Positions 1 to 11,348 of a stretch of 64,000 nt of DNA are shown here, piece after piece (position 1 is the first letter of the stretch; each line of letters starts with the position of its first letter). The position numbers were made by a program, and so were the translations under genes. The stretch is from Bugula neritina (Eukaryota > Bryozoa > Gymnolaemata > Cheilostomatida > Bugulidae), in the NCBI GenBank assembly GCA_964035545.1, contig OZ037769.1:2325001-2389000 (forward strand), given 5' to 3'. The notes beneath the pieces were generated by a model, which was given only the letters and a program-made list of their open reading frames with translations, was not told the DNA's origin and ran no database searches.

Positions 1-46
1 TTGTGGTAATGGCTGTGGAAAGCAACACTTCCCACAGCCATTACAA
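1..46. repeat. Hairpin at left edge
   Basis: Bases 1-22 and 28-46 are near-perfect reverse complements (core GTAATGGCTGTGG) around a 5-base loop. This may be the end of a mobile element cut by the window; nothing to the right repeats it. Confidence 0.5.
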
Positions 47-1160
47 TATTATACCCATTGACATAACATCTGCATCAAATAAGACGATAGTCCTCATTTT
101 GTAAAAGCTTCAGTAGTTAAGAAATTATATTATGTAAGCATTTAAAGACTTGTTCAACAAATCAATGTTTTGACTTAAAACATAAAATATGATATTATAA
201 TAGCTGTGAACCTTCTAAATATGAATAAAAAAGTAAAGGTAATGAAGCATGCAGCTAATTGCTTCGAAATAATTAAATTTAGATTTGCAGTTAATTCATT
301 AACTGAAAGGAGTCAGTCAGCCAAAACCACTATGTCTGTAAGGCAATATATTAGAGCAATTTGTACTTAATAACTGAACCTTGTAGTTTTGTGAACCTGT
401 CAAAATAAGCCTATTATTCAATGAAATAGGCTGCAGTATCAGTTAACTACACAAGGTCATGCATGAATGAAGTAGAGAGACAATATCACCACATCATGCT
501 CATGCATCATTCAACAACTCAATTTTCCTTTACATATTATATCTTCAAATTAAAAAAACTGCAAGGTGGGGTAACTCTAATTTTGCACAAATTAATGGCT
601 TTTTTTGTAGTCCGTAATATACTACCTTGAAATTCAAGCTAGCAATTTTTCAATAATTGCTTGAAGCTATAAACTAGAATCGTAATTTACTAAAGAAAAC
701 TGCTTCTTACAAATCAAATTGATGTAAAATTTCCAAGTAAATCAGTAAGCTTACTTGTCTAAGTATAAAGTACGTCAAGTAATCAATTTAGTTCATGATT
801 GTTCTTATACACACTCTGGTTGGAGTTGTCTCTACATGAAAATATATTATTCAAGGAATGAGTTCAAAGGCATGTACTTCATAGTTTTATAACTAATCAA
901 ACATATATATCTACGCAACACTATTAAATGTAATAAATGTTACAAACGTGATTTGAGCCAAGTAAAGACATTGCTGCATCTCGGCATGTTACATGCCAAC
1001 TTATTTTCTCCGTATGATTATGTCAGCAAATATTTAGCCACAATAAACTAGAAACTCAGCACAACATTTGCATGTACAAAGTTACTACTTTCATGCTAAA
1101 CCAGGCATCCTTGAAAAATGAACTTTTTACAGAAAAATACTTTCAACTGATTTTTAAAAA

Positions 1161-1372
1161 AAGCCTGAGCAAGTTTATAGTCGCTATCCCTGTGAGACGA
1201 CCCTGATAGAAAGAGTTTTTTTTAGAATGAGTTAAGGATTTGTTTAGATAAGGCGCAATTAGAGCAATTATGACTGAATGCTCTTTCTAACATTACCAAT
1301 GGCCTTTGTTGGGGTTCGAACTCATGACTTAGTGTTCACAAAGCAAGACCATGGCTGATCCCTCAACTGGTT
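1161..1372 (-). mobile_element. tRNA-derived SINE copy 1
   Basis: On the minus strand a tRNA-like head with a B-box-like stretch (GAGTTCGAACCCC type) near 1310-1325 is followed by the family body (reverse of GAGCAATTATGACTG) and ends in the family tail near 1163-1195 (reverse of CTATCCCTGTGAGA). It matches the copies at 3168, 24553, 29953 and 57359 and is moderately diverged. Confidence 0.7.
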
Positions 1373-2931
1373 TCAAAGAGTGATGAGGGGAGGGAAATGA
1401 TATTTATTATATTTCACATATAAATGTACATGGCAATTCAAAATTTAACTAAGATTCTTGTAAAAATGTTTCCCATAAGAAATTAATAAATCCCCAAAAT
1501 AGAGCTACCGGAACAGGACAAAGCTGGATAGGTGGGAATAGGTGAAAGTAAAGGTGAGAATAGAGTAAGCAAATAGGTATTTGGAGTTACGTCATAGTAT
1601 TATTGTGTTAGAATGTGTTAAGAATGATTTAATCATGTCACCTGGTGCATTTTATTCACCTTTCTTCATGTTTATTGTATTCTATGCTGGTAAAGGGGCA
1701 GACCTACAAACCCTGTTTGTGATATGCAGGAAGATTTCTTACCAGCTATGACTCATGGAGGAAATGTCTCAACAGATTGCAAGGCACTGAAATTCTTTTT
1801 CAATGAAAATGTGACTGCCAAAAATAGTTCTTTCTTTCTGACTGCACCGAGTAGCTGGTCAAAACTAATTGGGTAGATGAAAATTAGGAAACTAATAATG
1901 TTACTAGCATATGCCCAGATAACAAATTTGTTAGGCATTAAAAAACAAAATAAATTTTGCTGCAAAAGGAGTTGTCTGCACTATGACAATAGTTTAGGAA
2001 AAATATTCCATGGAACTTATACTGGCAGTAAGTAATTGTATAATATAAGAATTACACACTTGAGTGTACTTTGTTTCATTTAACATGTGCTTTTGACTAA
2101 ATGAAATTAATGATATTTATTTAAATTGCAAAGTGGAATGAAATTTAGCTTCTCTTTAAAATAAAGCCAGTTAGACTGCAAGGAAGGAGCGTATTTTGAC
2201 ATCGTGAAAATACAAAGAAATAGAGATTTTAAGTTTTTTACCAAAGTACTTCAATAAACCACAGTTTTCATGCTGAGCTACTTTTGCAAGTTAAATGTAA
2301 TAGCTACACAATTTTACAATAATTTCATTATAAGTTGAAAAATATTGTTGGTTTCTTTTAAAAGCCTTCAGTTTTCTATATTTCCTTAGTAAATAAACAC
2401 TGCTAACACTGCTGTACTTTGTAATTTTAGCAAAGAATAATATCAATATGCTATCAACTCAAAAACCATACCGTTAGGTATTACAGGTACAACAACTATG
2501 CATTGTGTAACAATATGTTTATGCAACGAGTTACTCAACTAATTAAGGAACTGTAAAACTATCCAACAGATTTATTGAGGAAAAAATTATTCAATCAGCT
2601 GATAGTCTACTATAATAATGTTGGCAAGGTTAATAAATAAAGTCAATATGCATGACCAATTCATCTATTTTCACTAAGCAAACTGGCTATTATAACTTAT
2701 TTTTAATGTTGTATTCAAAAATGATGTCATAGAAATCAGCTGGTTATGCAACATTATTCTTTGCCTCATGTTGCTTCCTAGCTTAGCACAGCTTAATCAC
2801 ACTGAGTGACCCTATTCCCCCCCTCCTCCCACTTCCAAGAAGATTCTGGCTATACTCTGCTATAGTAGTAAACATTCTACTGGTGTGATTTATACAGAGC
2901 ACTTATCTACTCTGCAACAAAGCATCTACAG

Positions 2932-3556
2932 GTACAGAAGCTCTTGAATGGGTCACAATATTGTTTGTAAGCAACAGTTTTCCTGCACTAAATAAGGAAA
3001 TATAAAACTGCTCAGGGTGTTTGTTGAAGAATAAGTCATTTAATCAAAGAAACTTTGCTAATTATGTTGATAATCAATGACTATGTTATGTAATTTTAGT
3101 GCACAAACCAACTACTAAATATGTTTTAATTTCCTATTTAAAAAGCATAATATTTTGCTTTCTAAACAGCCATGGTTTAGGTGTTAGAGTGTTTGCCTAG
3201 TAAACACGAGGTCATGAATTCAAACCAACCTCCCCCCCACAAAAGCCATTAGTGTTGTTAGGAAGAGCATCCAGTCATAATTGCTCCTGTGCCTCATTTA
3301 AATAAGTCCTTAGCCAGCTTTAACAACAACCCTTACTATCGGGGATAGCAACTATAAACTTGCTTGAGTTTTTTTATATTTTGCTTTGTTATAAACAGGA
3401 AATTAAATTTATTCACTAAAATTTCATAACATTGCCATGCGCATTAATTTTCGATCATTTGGCCAACATAATTAGCAAAGTTGCTTTGATTAAATGACTT
3501 ATTCTTTAACATACAAAGTTTTGTTCCATTCAAGAGCTTTTGTACCCCGCAGTACC
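2932..3556. repeat. Large inverted repeat interrupted by a SINE
   Basis: The segment at about 2932-3160 is matched in reverse complement by about 3378-3556. Nearly identical blocks include the 48 bases starting near 3023 (GAAGAATAAGTCATTTAATC) against 3462-3510, plus shared blocks around GAAGCTCTTGAATGG and TTAATTTCCT. The left arm has extra internal sequence. A more diverged third relative, in the left-arm orientation, lies near 2440-2650. A SINE occupies most of the gap between the arms. The element family was not recognised. Confidence 0.65.
3168..3368 (+). mobile_element. tRNA-derived SINE copy 2
   Basis: The head carries an A-box-like stretch (TGGTTTAGGTGTTAGAGTG) and a degraded B box (ATTCAAACC). 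The body has the family signature CCAGTCATAATTGCTCCTGT and the tail GGGATAGCAACTATAAAC. It sits between the two arms of the inverted repeat. Confidence 0.75.
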
Positions 3557-5430
3557 TATAATGAGTTGATAACATGTTATTATCATAATAATGTTGAATA
3601 AAACTTCAACACACTATTGGCTCTGTGTAAAGGCTGTTGGTTGTGCTAGATATACCTATTTTTAACTTGTTTTCTAGTAATGCTAATGTTTGGGCTCACC
3701 AGTTGTAAATCAAGAAAAGAAAATTTCTTCTCTTGTATAACTACCAATTTATTTTTACTCTCATTTATTGCGGCTTTTGTCCTGTTCGGGTAGCAGGTGC
3801 AATACTTATGACTCAACAATTATTACGATGCTACAAATAGAATCAAGCCAAATCAGATTGAAGGCCCATTTATTTAGCAGAAGTTATATGACAATTCTAG
3901 TCCACACCATTTGTACAAGTAGAGATTACATATATCAATGTGGGATATTTTATGATGTATATTGCCAAATTGTACAAATAAACTGAGAAAATTCTTGGTG
4001 CACCCAGGTTATAGTAGGTGTGACAGCGCCCAATACAACATATACACTGCCAATATGATATACACACTCAACAAAAGTCTCTCAGGGCTGCCTAGTCAAA
4101 CTGTCATCCATTCATACAGTCAGTTTTGATATTGTATCCTTTTTGTGGTGAACAACTAGAAAATTATGGTAATTTATGTTAATTTTAAAGACAGCATCTT
4201 AGTAATATTTTGTTGTATATATAAAGCTCTGAGAAAAACAACATTTCAGAAAATACATCCCTTGCCTGCAGCCTCTTTTCCATAAGTATAGAGTAAGCAA
4301 AGTAAACAAAGTATATACAAAGTGGTAAAATTGTGTAGATTCACCAAGGTCAAAAACAGATGTGCCACGTTTTTTATTACCACTATTTTCCTTTGAAACC
4401 TGACCAGGTGTCAAAAAAGAGTGGTTGCAGTTAATATCACTATTTTAAATATTTCACCTGCCAAAATCTGAAATACTATCCTTGAGTGCATATATATATA
4501 TTATATTACACAACATCACAAAATCATTCAACCATGAAGGGAAGGGGAGACTTTTGTCTGCTCAACTTTACACCGACAACTGACCTCTACAAGGAAACCA
4601 ATGACTTGTATAGTGGCAAACAACAATATTATTCTGCTATGGCTCATTAATTTAGAGGCAAAAGTTGAAAGTCTAGCAACATTATTATGGTATAATTATA
4701 TTTATTTATATATATATATTTGATACATCTCTATGAATAAACTGCAATTACAGAATTTAATCCAACTTCATTTGAGTGAGTAAAACATAAAAGTTATGCA
4801 ATTTGCAAAAACTGTGAAGCTTGTACAAAACAAGGATTTATTTGTGGAAAAATGTTTTGCAGTATTATTTGAAGAAGATAAACCAATAGCTGAGTTTTTC
4901 AGTGAGACAGCCAATAGTTAGAGTCACAAAGTTATGCAAGTACTCAGGCCTGTAGGCTACTCTTTGCCCATAAGCACTTAATCATAATGGTAAACAATAA
5001 TGTAAAGTACTTAACTAATCTGGTTAGAATAATGTATCAATTTCAGTGTTGCATCATTGCCCAACTGCCAAATAACTCACTCCTCCATGTTATATCCTAT
5101 TGTCATTCGAATAACAAACCACCTACAAACCATTATTAAGTATTATATGCTATTCAGCAACATTTTTGAGGTAAAACTAGTTCAAAGTGTATTCACATAT
5201 ATTTAATTTTTAGTTGAAGCGTTCAAACGTTTATAAGAAATATTTATATATTTATAAAATATACTGGAGATCCATAATTCAAGATATAAAACTATTAATA
5301 AATACTAAAAAAAATATTCACTTTTTTGAGGTATTTATTTTGCAGTTAAACAGTTATAACACTGATTTAGAGTAGTTTGACAGAGCTCACACAATTAGCA
5401 TAATATGTTGGTCTCGATATATAACACTAT

Positions 5431-5594
5431 CACTGCGTTTCCATGACTGCGCATAATGCGAATGAATGCTTCGTACGGATTATTTGTGGTTTGTGGTTTG
5501 CATTACCTTATAGTTGCGGTTTCATCCGATGTAACTGTTTCCATTAGCCGAATGAAAAAATCCATTCGCATAATGCGATAATGGAAACGCAGTG
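5431..5594. mobile_element. 164-bp MITE with terminal inverted repeats
   Basis: The ends are inverted copies starting CACTGCGTTTCCAT; similarity continues inward for about 32 bases through a GCATAATGCGAATG-like stretch, with a few mismatches. The flanks read TAT on both sides, consistent with a short target duplication of 2-3 bases. There is no coding capacity, so this is a miniature inverted-repeat element mobilised in trans. The superfamily cannot be set from one copy. Confidence 0.65.
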
Positions 5595-6125
5595 TATAGC
5601 TGTTGATCATAACAGCAGTGGTTGGGGATTTGATAACTTTACTACTACTGACGTGCTATAAGTTAGCCAATAGGATAGGTTTACCCCAACTGTTTATTCC
5701 CAAACATCAAAGTAGGTTTCATTACTAAAAAAAATCTACAATTTTGTAACAGCCATGCAGTAAGCCAAGTATGAACATTATGCAATTTCGTAGAATTATA
5801 CAATTCTTTTTAAAAATCAGTGATTTTGTCATGGAATTTTTTTTGATATACTTTTAACAGAGATGAATCATTAGCTGATTTACCTAATGTACGGGCTGTA
5901 GAGTGATCATGCGAGCATGTTCAAATGTTGGTATCAGTTCATCACTACAGCCTTTAATCATGTGACAGTGATAAGATAGCATTGCTACATCATGATTCCA
6001 GTTAGCTAATAGGATCCTAGCTAGCCAATGAGAGAGCAGCGCCCGTGAGAGCAGGTGTAATAAAACAGCACGAAGCAATTATTGACCTGCTATTTCATCT
6101 ATTGGTTGCGGAAGTGCTAATAATC

Positions 6126-9100
6126 ATGCAAAGCACCAAGATGCTGCCTTTAGGACTATTATTTCTTTTTGATGTTGCAAATGGTAAGTTACAATTTCTT
6201 TGTTTTTTTATTTTCTAAGTACATACCTGCAGTACAATACCAGTACTATTATCTTAGCACATGCCAGCAGCACAATACCAGTACTATTATCTTCAAAGTT
6301 GATAAGCTTTGCTCAAGTTTGAAAAAAATAAGTCGTCTATTATTATATATATACTATAATGTTTGATTGATATCTATTGTTTTACTATGGACAATATTCT
6401 ATCTTAAAATACTAATAATTCAAATGGTATAAGATTTCTTTAGGTTAGTATAGTTTGAAAAGTATGAGCAATAAATCTAATATTATATTATATGTCATAA
6501 AAAATAATAATATAATATAATATGATAAAATATAACATAATATGATATAATATGATATAATATAATATATGATATAATATAATATAATGTACTATAATAT
6601 GATACAACATAATATATGATATAATATAATGTGATATAATATACCATAACATAGTATAATATAATAATATATTATGATATAATATAATAAATAGTGGATA
6701 TATATCATGTAGTACCATTTAGTAAAATATTACTATTGTTATCTACTGTTTCAGGTTACGCTGTCCACAACAGTAAAAGCTCAAGATATAGTTGGTATTC
6801 AGAAGCTATATCTGCTAACGTTACAGTAAGAGTTAACGAGGACCTTGTTTCACTTGACAAAGGTGCATATAACATCCAATATATTACATTTCTATACCTG
6901 AAAGTTATTTTTTGTAAGCAAATAGCATTTAATTCAAACTGGTTTAGCTCTAGACTTCACCTGTTTATAACGTATTAGCTAATTAGAACATAGCAATACC
7001 CTAGCTAGACTTCAGAATGCTTGTATACTATATAAGCTGCATTATATACTGTACTATGATATACACTGCATTATACACTGTACTATAATATACACTGCAT
7101 TATACACTGTACTATAATATACACTGCCTTATACACTGTACTATAATATACACTGCATTATACACTGTACTATAACATACACTGCCTTATACACTGTACT
7201 ATATAATATACACTGCAATATACACTGTACTATATAATATACACTGCATTATACACTGTACTATAATATACGCTGCCTTATACACTGTACTATATAATAT
7301 ACACTGCATTATACACTGTACTATAACATACACTGCCTTATACACTGTACTATATAATATACACTGCATTATACACTGTACTATAATATACGCTGCCTTA
7401 TACACTGTACTATATATAATATACGCTGCATTATACACTGTACCATAAGCACTGTAGACTGTACACATTACACTATATACATATTACAATATATATTATT
7501 TCTGTACTATACATTGTATTATACACTGTAATATACACTATACACACTGTACTATACACTGTACTATCAATGTATACTATACACACTGTACTATGTATTA
7601 TACTATACACCCTGTAATACACATTATACTGCAATACACACTTCACTATGCACTGTACTAAACATAGCTGTTACTGAAAACTGCACATAACTTTAAGCTG
7701 TAGCTAATTAATATTACAGGCAGGTAATTATTATTAAGCAAAGGAAGTTGCTTGCGTACATAAACCAGCATTTGCTAATCAATTGTTCAGGGAAACATTT
7801 ATATTATCTAAGAGAAAGTGGTAATTGGTCATTACAAATACTGTAACACAGTCTCAACACATGCAAGTGATGGTGCAAAATGTAAGACAGAATGACTATT
7901 CTAGAATAATAAAGCTATTTAGTGCTTCTATATATGATAAGTTGGGTATAAGATAAGTTTTAGCCAATTTCTAAAGACACCTTATCACTTTCTTCCTTGC
8001 TAGTTTGTCATAACATGTCAATTTAAAATATAGTACTTTAATCATAATTTCAAAATATATATTGGACTTTCTATACAGCTGTATGATACAGAAAGAGATT
8101 GCAAAATAATTAGAGATGAGAATGAAAAATCGCAACAGCTCAGTAATATCGAACAGTTTCCCTCAGTTTGGTGATGATGAAATTACACTTTTCAACAGTT
8201 CAAGACTAATCTGAAGTAATTATTTGCAGTCTTGTTTTTGATTACATAATTATTGACCATCAGTGCATAGCTTACATAAAATAGTTAGGTTGAATGTTTT
8301 CAACTCAAAAGTAGAAACTCAAAATAAACAGCAAAATATATGAAAAATATTCAGCTTAAAACTTTCAATGCTAAGCTGACATTTCTAAAATTATCAAATT
8401 TCAAATTATCAAGTATTTTAAATTTATCTGTATATATAGTTGTAGCCTTATAAATGCAATAACTAACTGCTGGCCTAGTTTGGAAATATCTATATTGAAA
8501 AATTTTGCAGCCATGAAGTTCATTGGATATTATAATATCCAATGAACTTCATACTAAGTTGAGATGGTATAATATTTTATTTTATTTATTAGATTTAAGA
8601 ATATGTTACTCTGATTTGCCTGAGACATTCCCTGATGGTAATACTACAGTAGTAGAGGTATTGGGTTACTTCGCTTGTCCGTTCAAAGACTCTGATGCGC
8701 CTACGTACACTTATTGCTGCGGTCCTGCAAACAGACAACAGTGCTGTGGATTCTGGGATGAGTAAGTTATAGCAACTACCTGCAGGCTAAGCCTAAGTGT
8801 GATAGTATGAATAGTACATCTTGTAGTTTGTATAGCCCATTATGTTATACATCCATGTTAAGTGAGGGAACAGCAGTGGTCTGGAGGTTAGATTGCTGGC
8901 TATGTTAGCTCAGGGTCAGTGGCTCATCTCCAGTAATGGTCATTGGTGATGTTAGCAAGGGCATTCAGTCATAATTCCTCCTTTGCTGCAATGGTTGAAA
9001 CTTCTTTGCTGGCCTAATAAAAACTCTTTTTATCAGAGATTCTCACAGAAATAGCGACTAAAACCTCCCGTGTAAATATATAAGACTTTCATCTTGTATC

Positions 9101-10529
9101 TATAGTTAATATATGCATTTTATGTGTTGCGATAGTATCGTTTTAGAATATAATTTATGCATGCCATTTCCTCTTGCCTATATAGCGCTAAGTGTAAATT
9201 AATTAAGTATGTAGAACAAAATTATCATACAAAAACCCATTTCAAGGAGGCGTAGGTTGCGGCATGTAATTTTTGAGGAAACCAAGAGGAACAGTGGTGC
9301 TGTATTGTTTTCCCTTTTGTTTCCTTGAAAGACCTTCACCACCTAGTACTTTCAGCATTACCAAATAACTTGTGAATAACTTAACCCTTAGCTGGCAGAT
9401 TTGAAATGAAAAAATTCCATTGTTTAGGAAAACAAAAGTGCCCCGTGAATCAATTACATAAATTGACCTTAAATTGGAACATTGCATCAACTTGCTACAT
9501 TATGTATTTCAACCCTCTTTTAGTTACAATGGCTTGCCGTGCATTACTTTTTATTTAAAGTTTATTTTTTGTTGCGTGTCCAATGTTTTTTATCCATACA
9601 GCATATCTTTATAATTGCTGAGATTGCATGGCTATTTTATTAACACATGTATGTATAGTATTAGCTAGGTAGAGTTCCATTTATAAGGTTCAGCAGTTTG
9701 ATTCACACATTCTCTTTATAATCAAAGCACTTTGAACATTTTTATTTTCTTCTCCATCTTTTACAGCACTAACCCGTTTGTGTTAGTTAGAATTAGTAAA
9801 ATTTACGTAATACAAAAATATCAGTTACTATTTTTGCAGCTTAATGCAGCACTAGTGATTTATTTTTGTGCCTATAGTGGTACGTCATTCCCTTTTTCAT
9901 TATAAACTGTGTTTAATGTGTGAACTTAATGTTCTAAATGCCTAATGTTCAAACTTGCTAAAGTATACAGTATTTAAATAAGTTACATAAAAATATCACT
10001 AAAACAGATGGGCTTCCTGGTTTGTAATATACATTATAGCTGCTATTTAAATTATAGCATTTTCTGCTTGAATGATGACACTTTTGATTTAATTTATTCT
10101 ATTTAGCCGTGCCTAGTTTTACTCACTCCTCAAATAGATAAACATATAAAATCTAAAGTTTAATGTGCTCAAAACTTTGCCAATTAACCCATCTGGCATT
10201 TCTAGCGCTTGAAAATAAATGAATCATTGTTAAATTTTAATAACATTTCAATTTCTGTTTCATAATCTGTAATAAAACTAAAAAATGTATATATCCATAG
10301 CTATATATTTAGTCATATATTTAATTATATATCTAGTTACATATTTAGTCATATAATATCTAGTTATATATATCTAGTTATGTATTTAGTCATATATCTA
10401 ACTATATATCTAGTTATATATATTTAGTCATATATCTAGCTATATATACATCTAGTTATATATATCTAGTTATATATTTAGTCATATATCTAACTATATA
10501 TCTAGTTATATATTTAGTCATATATCTAG

Positions 10530-10613
<84 letters not shown>

Positions 10614-11348
10614 AGTTATATATTTACTTATATATCAGGCTAAACCTTCCAATTATCTGCAGTATTTTGGTTTTAATCATTATAAATACACACAATGAAA
10701 AACTGAGATGCGATTGCACTATAATATATCTTTAAACTATAATTTTAGGTTAAATATGATGCAGCTGGAAAACCTATAGTTATACAATTTAATATAGCTG
10801 AGTATTGCAAATAAATTAGATATTCAGGACTAAGTTAATTATTCTCAGCAGCAGTGTTAAATATAATTTTATGTTTCAAATTTTTACAAGTTTGTACAAA
10901 ATATTTAACAGCTCTTACAATATATATGATAATGCTATTACAACATATGCTACAACTAGTACAGTAAGTTTATCAACTATTACAATCTATGTGACTTAAC
11001 TATTACAACATACGTAGCAGCTAGTGCAACTGTATTACATGTTGTTGTAGCTAGCACAACATATGTGAAAAGTAAGCGGGCCGATTATTTCAAATGAATA
11101 ATGTTTCCCATTCTTGACATGTTGCTTTTCTCTTACTTTGCTGCCACATTCTATGTTTATGTTTTAGTGCTACAAGATACACGGTTGCTGGATTGGGAAT
11201 TATGCTGGGTGCCGTAGTGGCACTTATTTTAATCAGCTGGATTCTTCATAAATGCTTTTCACACAAAACAGAAATAAAATGCTACTGCATTAAAGTATAT
11301 ACTAAAGGAAAAGAATTTACAAAACAGACTTTACATTCAATTTTGTAA
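6126..11348 (+). CDS. Shisa-like single-pass membrane protein
   Basis: Four exons are in phase: 6126-6183, 6755-6862, 8593-8761 and 11168-11348 (171 residues). Residues 1-20 form a hydrophobic signal peptide. The extracellular part carries the Shisa cysteine pattern: CYSDLP, then a GYFACP segment, YCCG, and QQCCGFWD. One transmembrane helix follows (about 114-134, GLGIMLGAVVALILISW) and then a short basic, Cys-containing tail. Shisa proteins act as adaptors in the ER or at the cell surface, where vertebrate members modulate Wnt/FGF receptors or AMPA receptors; which role applies here cannot be told. The tail is short and lacks the Pro-rich and PY motifs usual in Shisa. The exon 2 donor at 6862 was chosen because it alone of two candidates (6825 or 6862) gives the right phase. 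Introns carry minisatellites and a SINE. Family is fairly secure, exact orthology is not. Confidence 0.75.
6222..6294 (+). repeat. Short tandem duplication in Shisa intron 1
   Basis: Two adjacent copies of about 36 bases share the block ACAATACCAGTACTATTATC followed by TT. They lie about 40 bases after the exon 1 donor. Confidence 0.6.
6485..6690. repeat. AT-rich degenerate repeat (TATAATATGA type)
   Basis: About 200 bases of TATAA/TATGA permutations in Shisa intron 1. Open frames through it encode only Tyr/Ile/His runs and are not genes. Confidence 0.75.
7020..7460. repeat. Minisatellite, units of about 29-31 bp
   Basis: Around 14 units of the form ATACACTGCATTATACACTG plus a TACTATAATA-like end lie head to tail in Shisa intron 2, with a more degraded continuation to about 7670. 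The long minus-strand reading frame across it is an artefact of the repeat. Confidence 0.85.
8513..8552. repeat. Perfect 40-bp palindrome
   Basis: Two 18-base arms (ATGAAGTTCATTGGATAT and its complement) flank a central TATA. It lies 41 bases before exon 3 of the Shisa-like gene, so a hairpin could form in the pre-mRNA over the branch-point region. Confidence 0.9.
8871..9074 (+). mobile_element. tRNA-derived SINE copy 3, diverged
   Basis: The order of family blocks is kept: a CAGCAGTGGTCTGGAGGTTA head, CATTCAGTCATAATTCCTCC, and a CACAGAAATAGCGACTAAA tail. The tRNA-like head is eroded. It lies in Shisa intron 3. Confidence 0.6.
10290..10620. repeat. TATATCTAGTTA repeats and (TA)n
   Basis: Degenerate units (ATATATCTAGTTAT, TTAGTCATATATC) run into about 80 bases of pure TA at 10527-10609, then return to the degenerate unit. 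The TA run probably expanded inside the older array. It is in Shisa intron 3. Confidence 0.85.

Larger units (their letters stand above)
1..6125. other. Intergenic, no gene recognised
   Basis: No open reading frame here looks like a real exon: the longest are about 70 codons, of random composition, and none joins to a plausible splice partner. The stretch does hold a hairpin at the left edge, two SINE copies, an inverted repeat near 2.9-3.6 kb and a MITE near 5.4-5.6 kb. It presumably includes the promoter and 5' untranslated region of the Shisa-like gene at 6126, but no TATA box or initiator could be assigned. Confidence 0.6.

Noticed and set aside
7199-7468. 89-codon Cys/Tyr/Val frame
   Set aside because: Translation of the intronic minisatellite in the Shisa-like gene.
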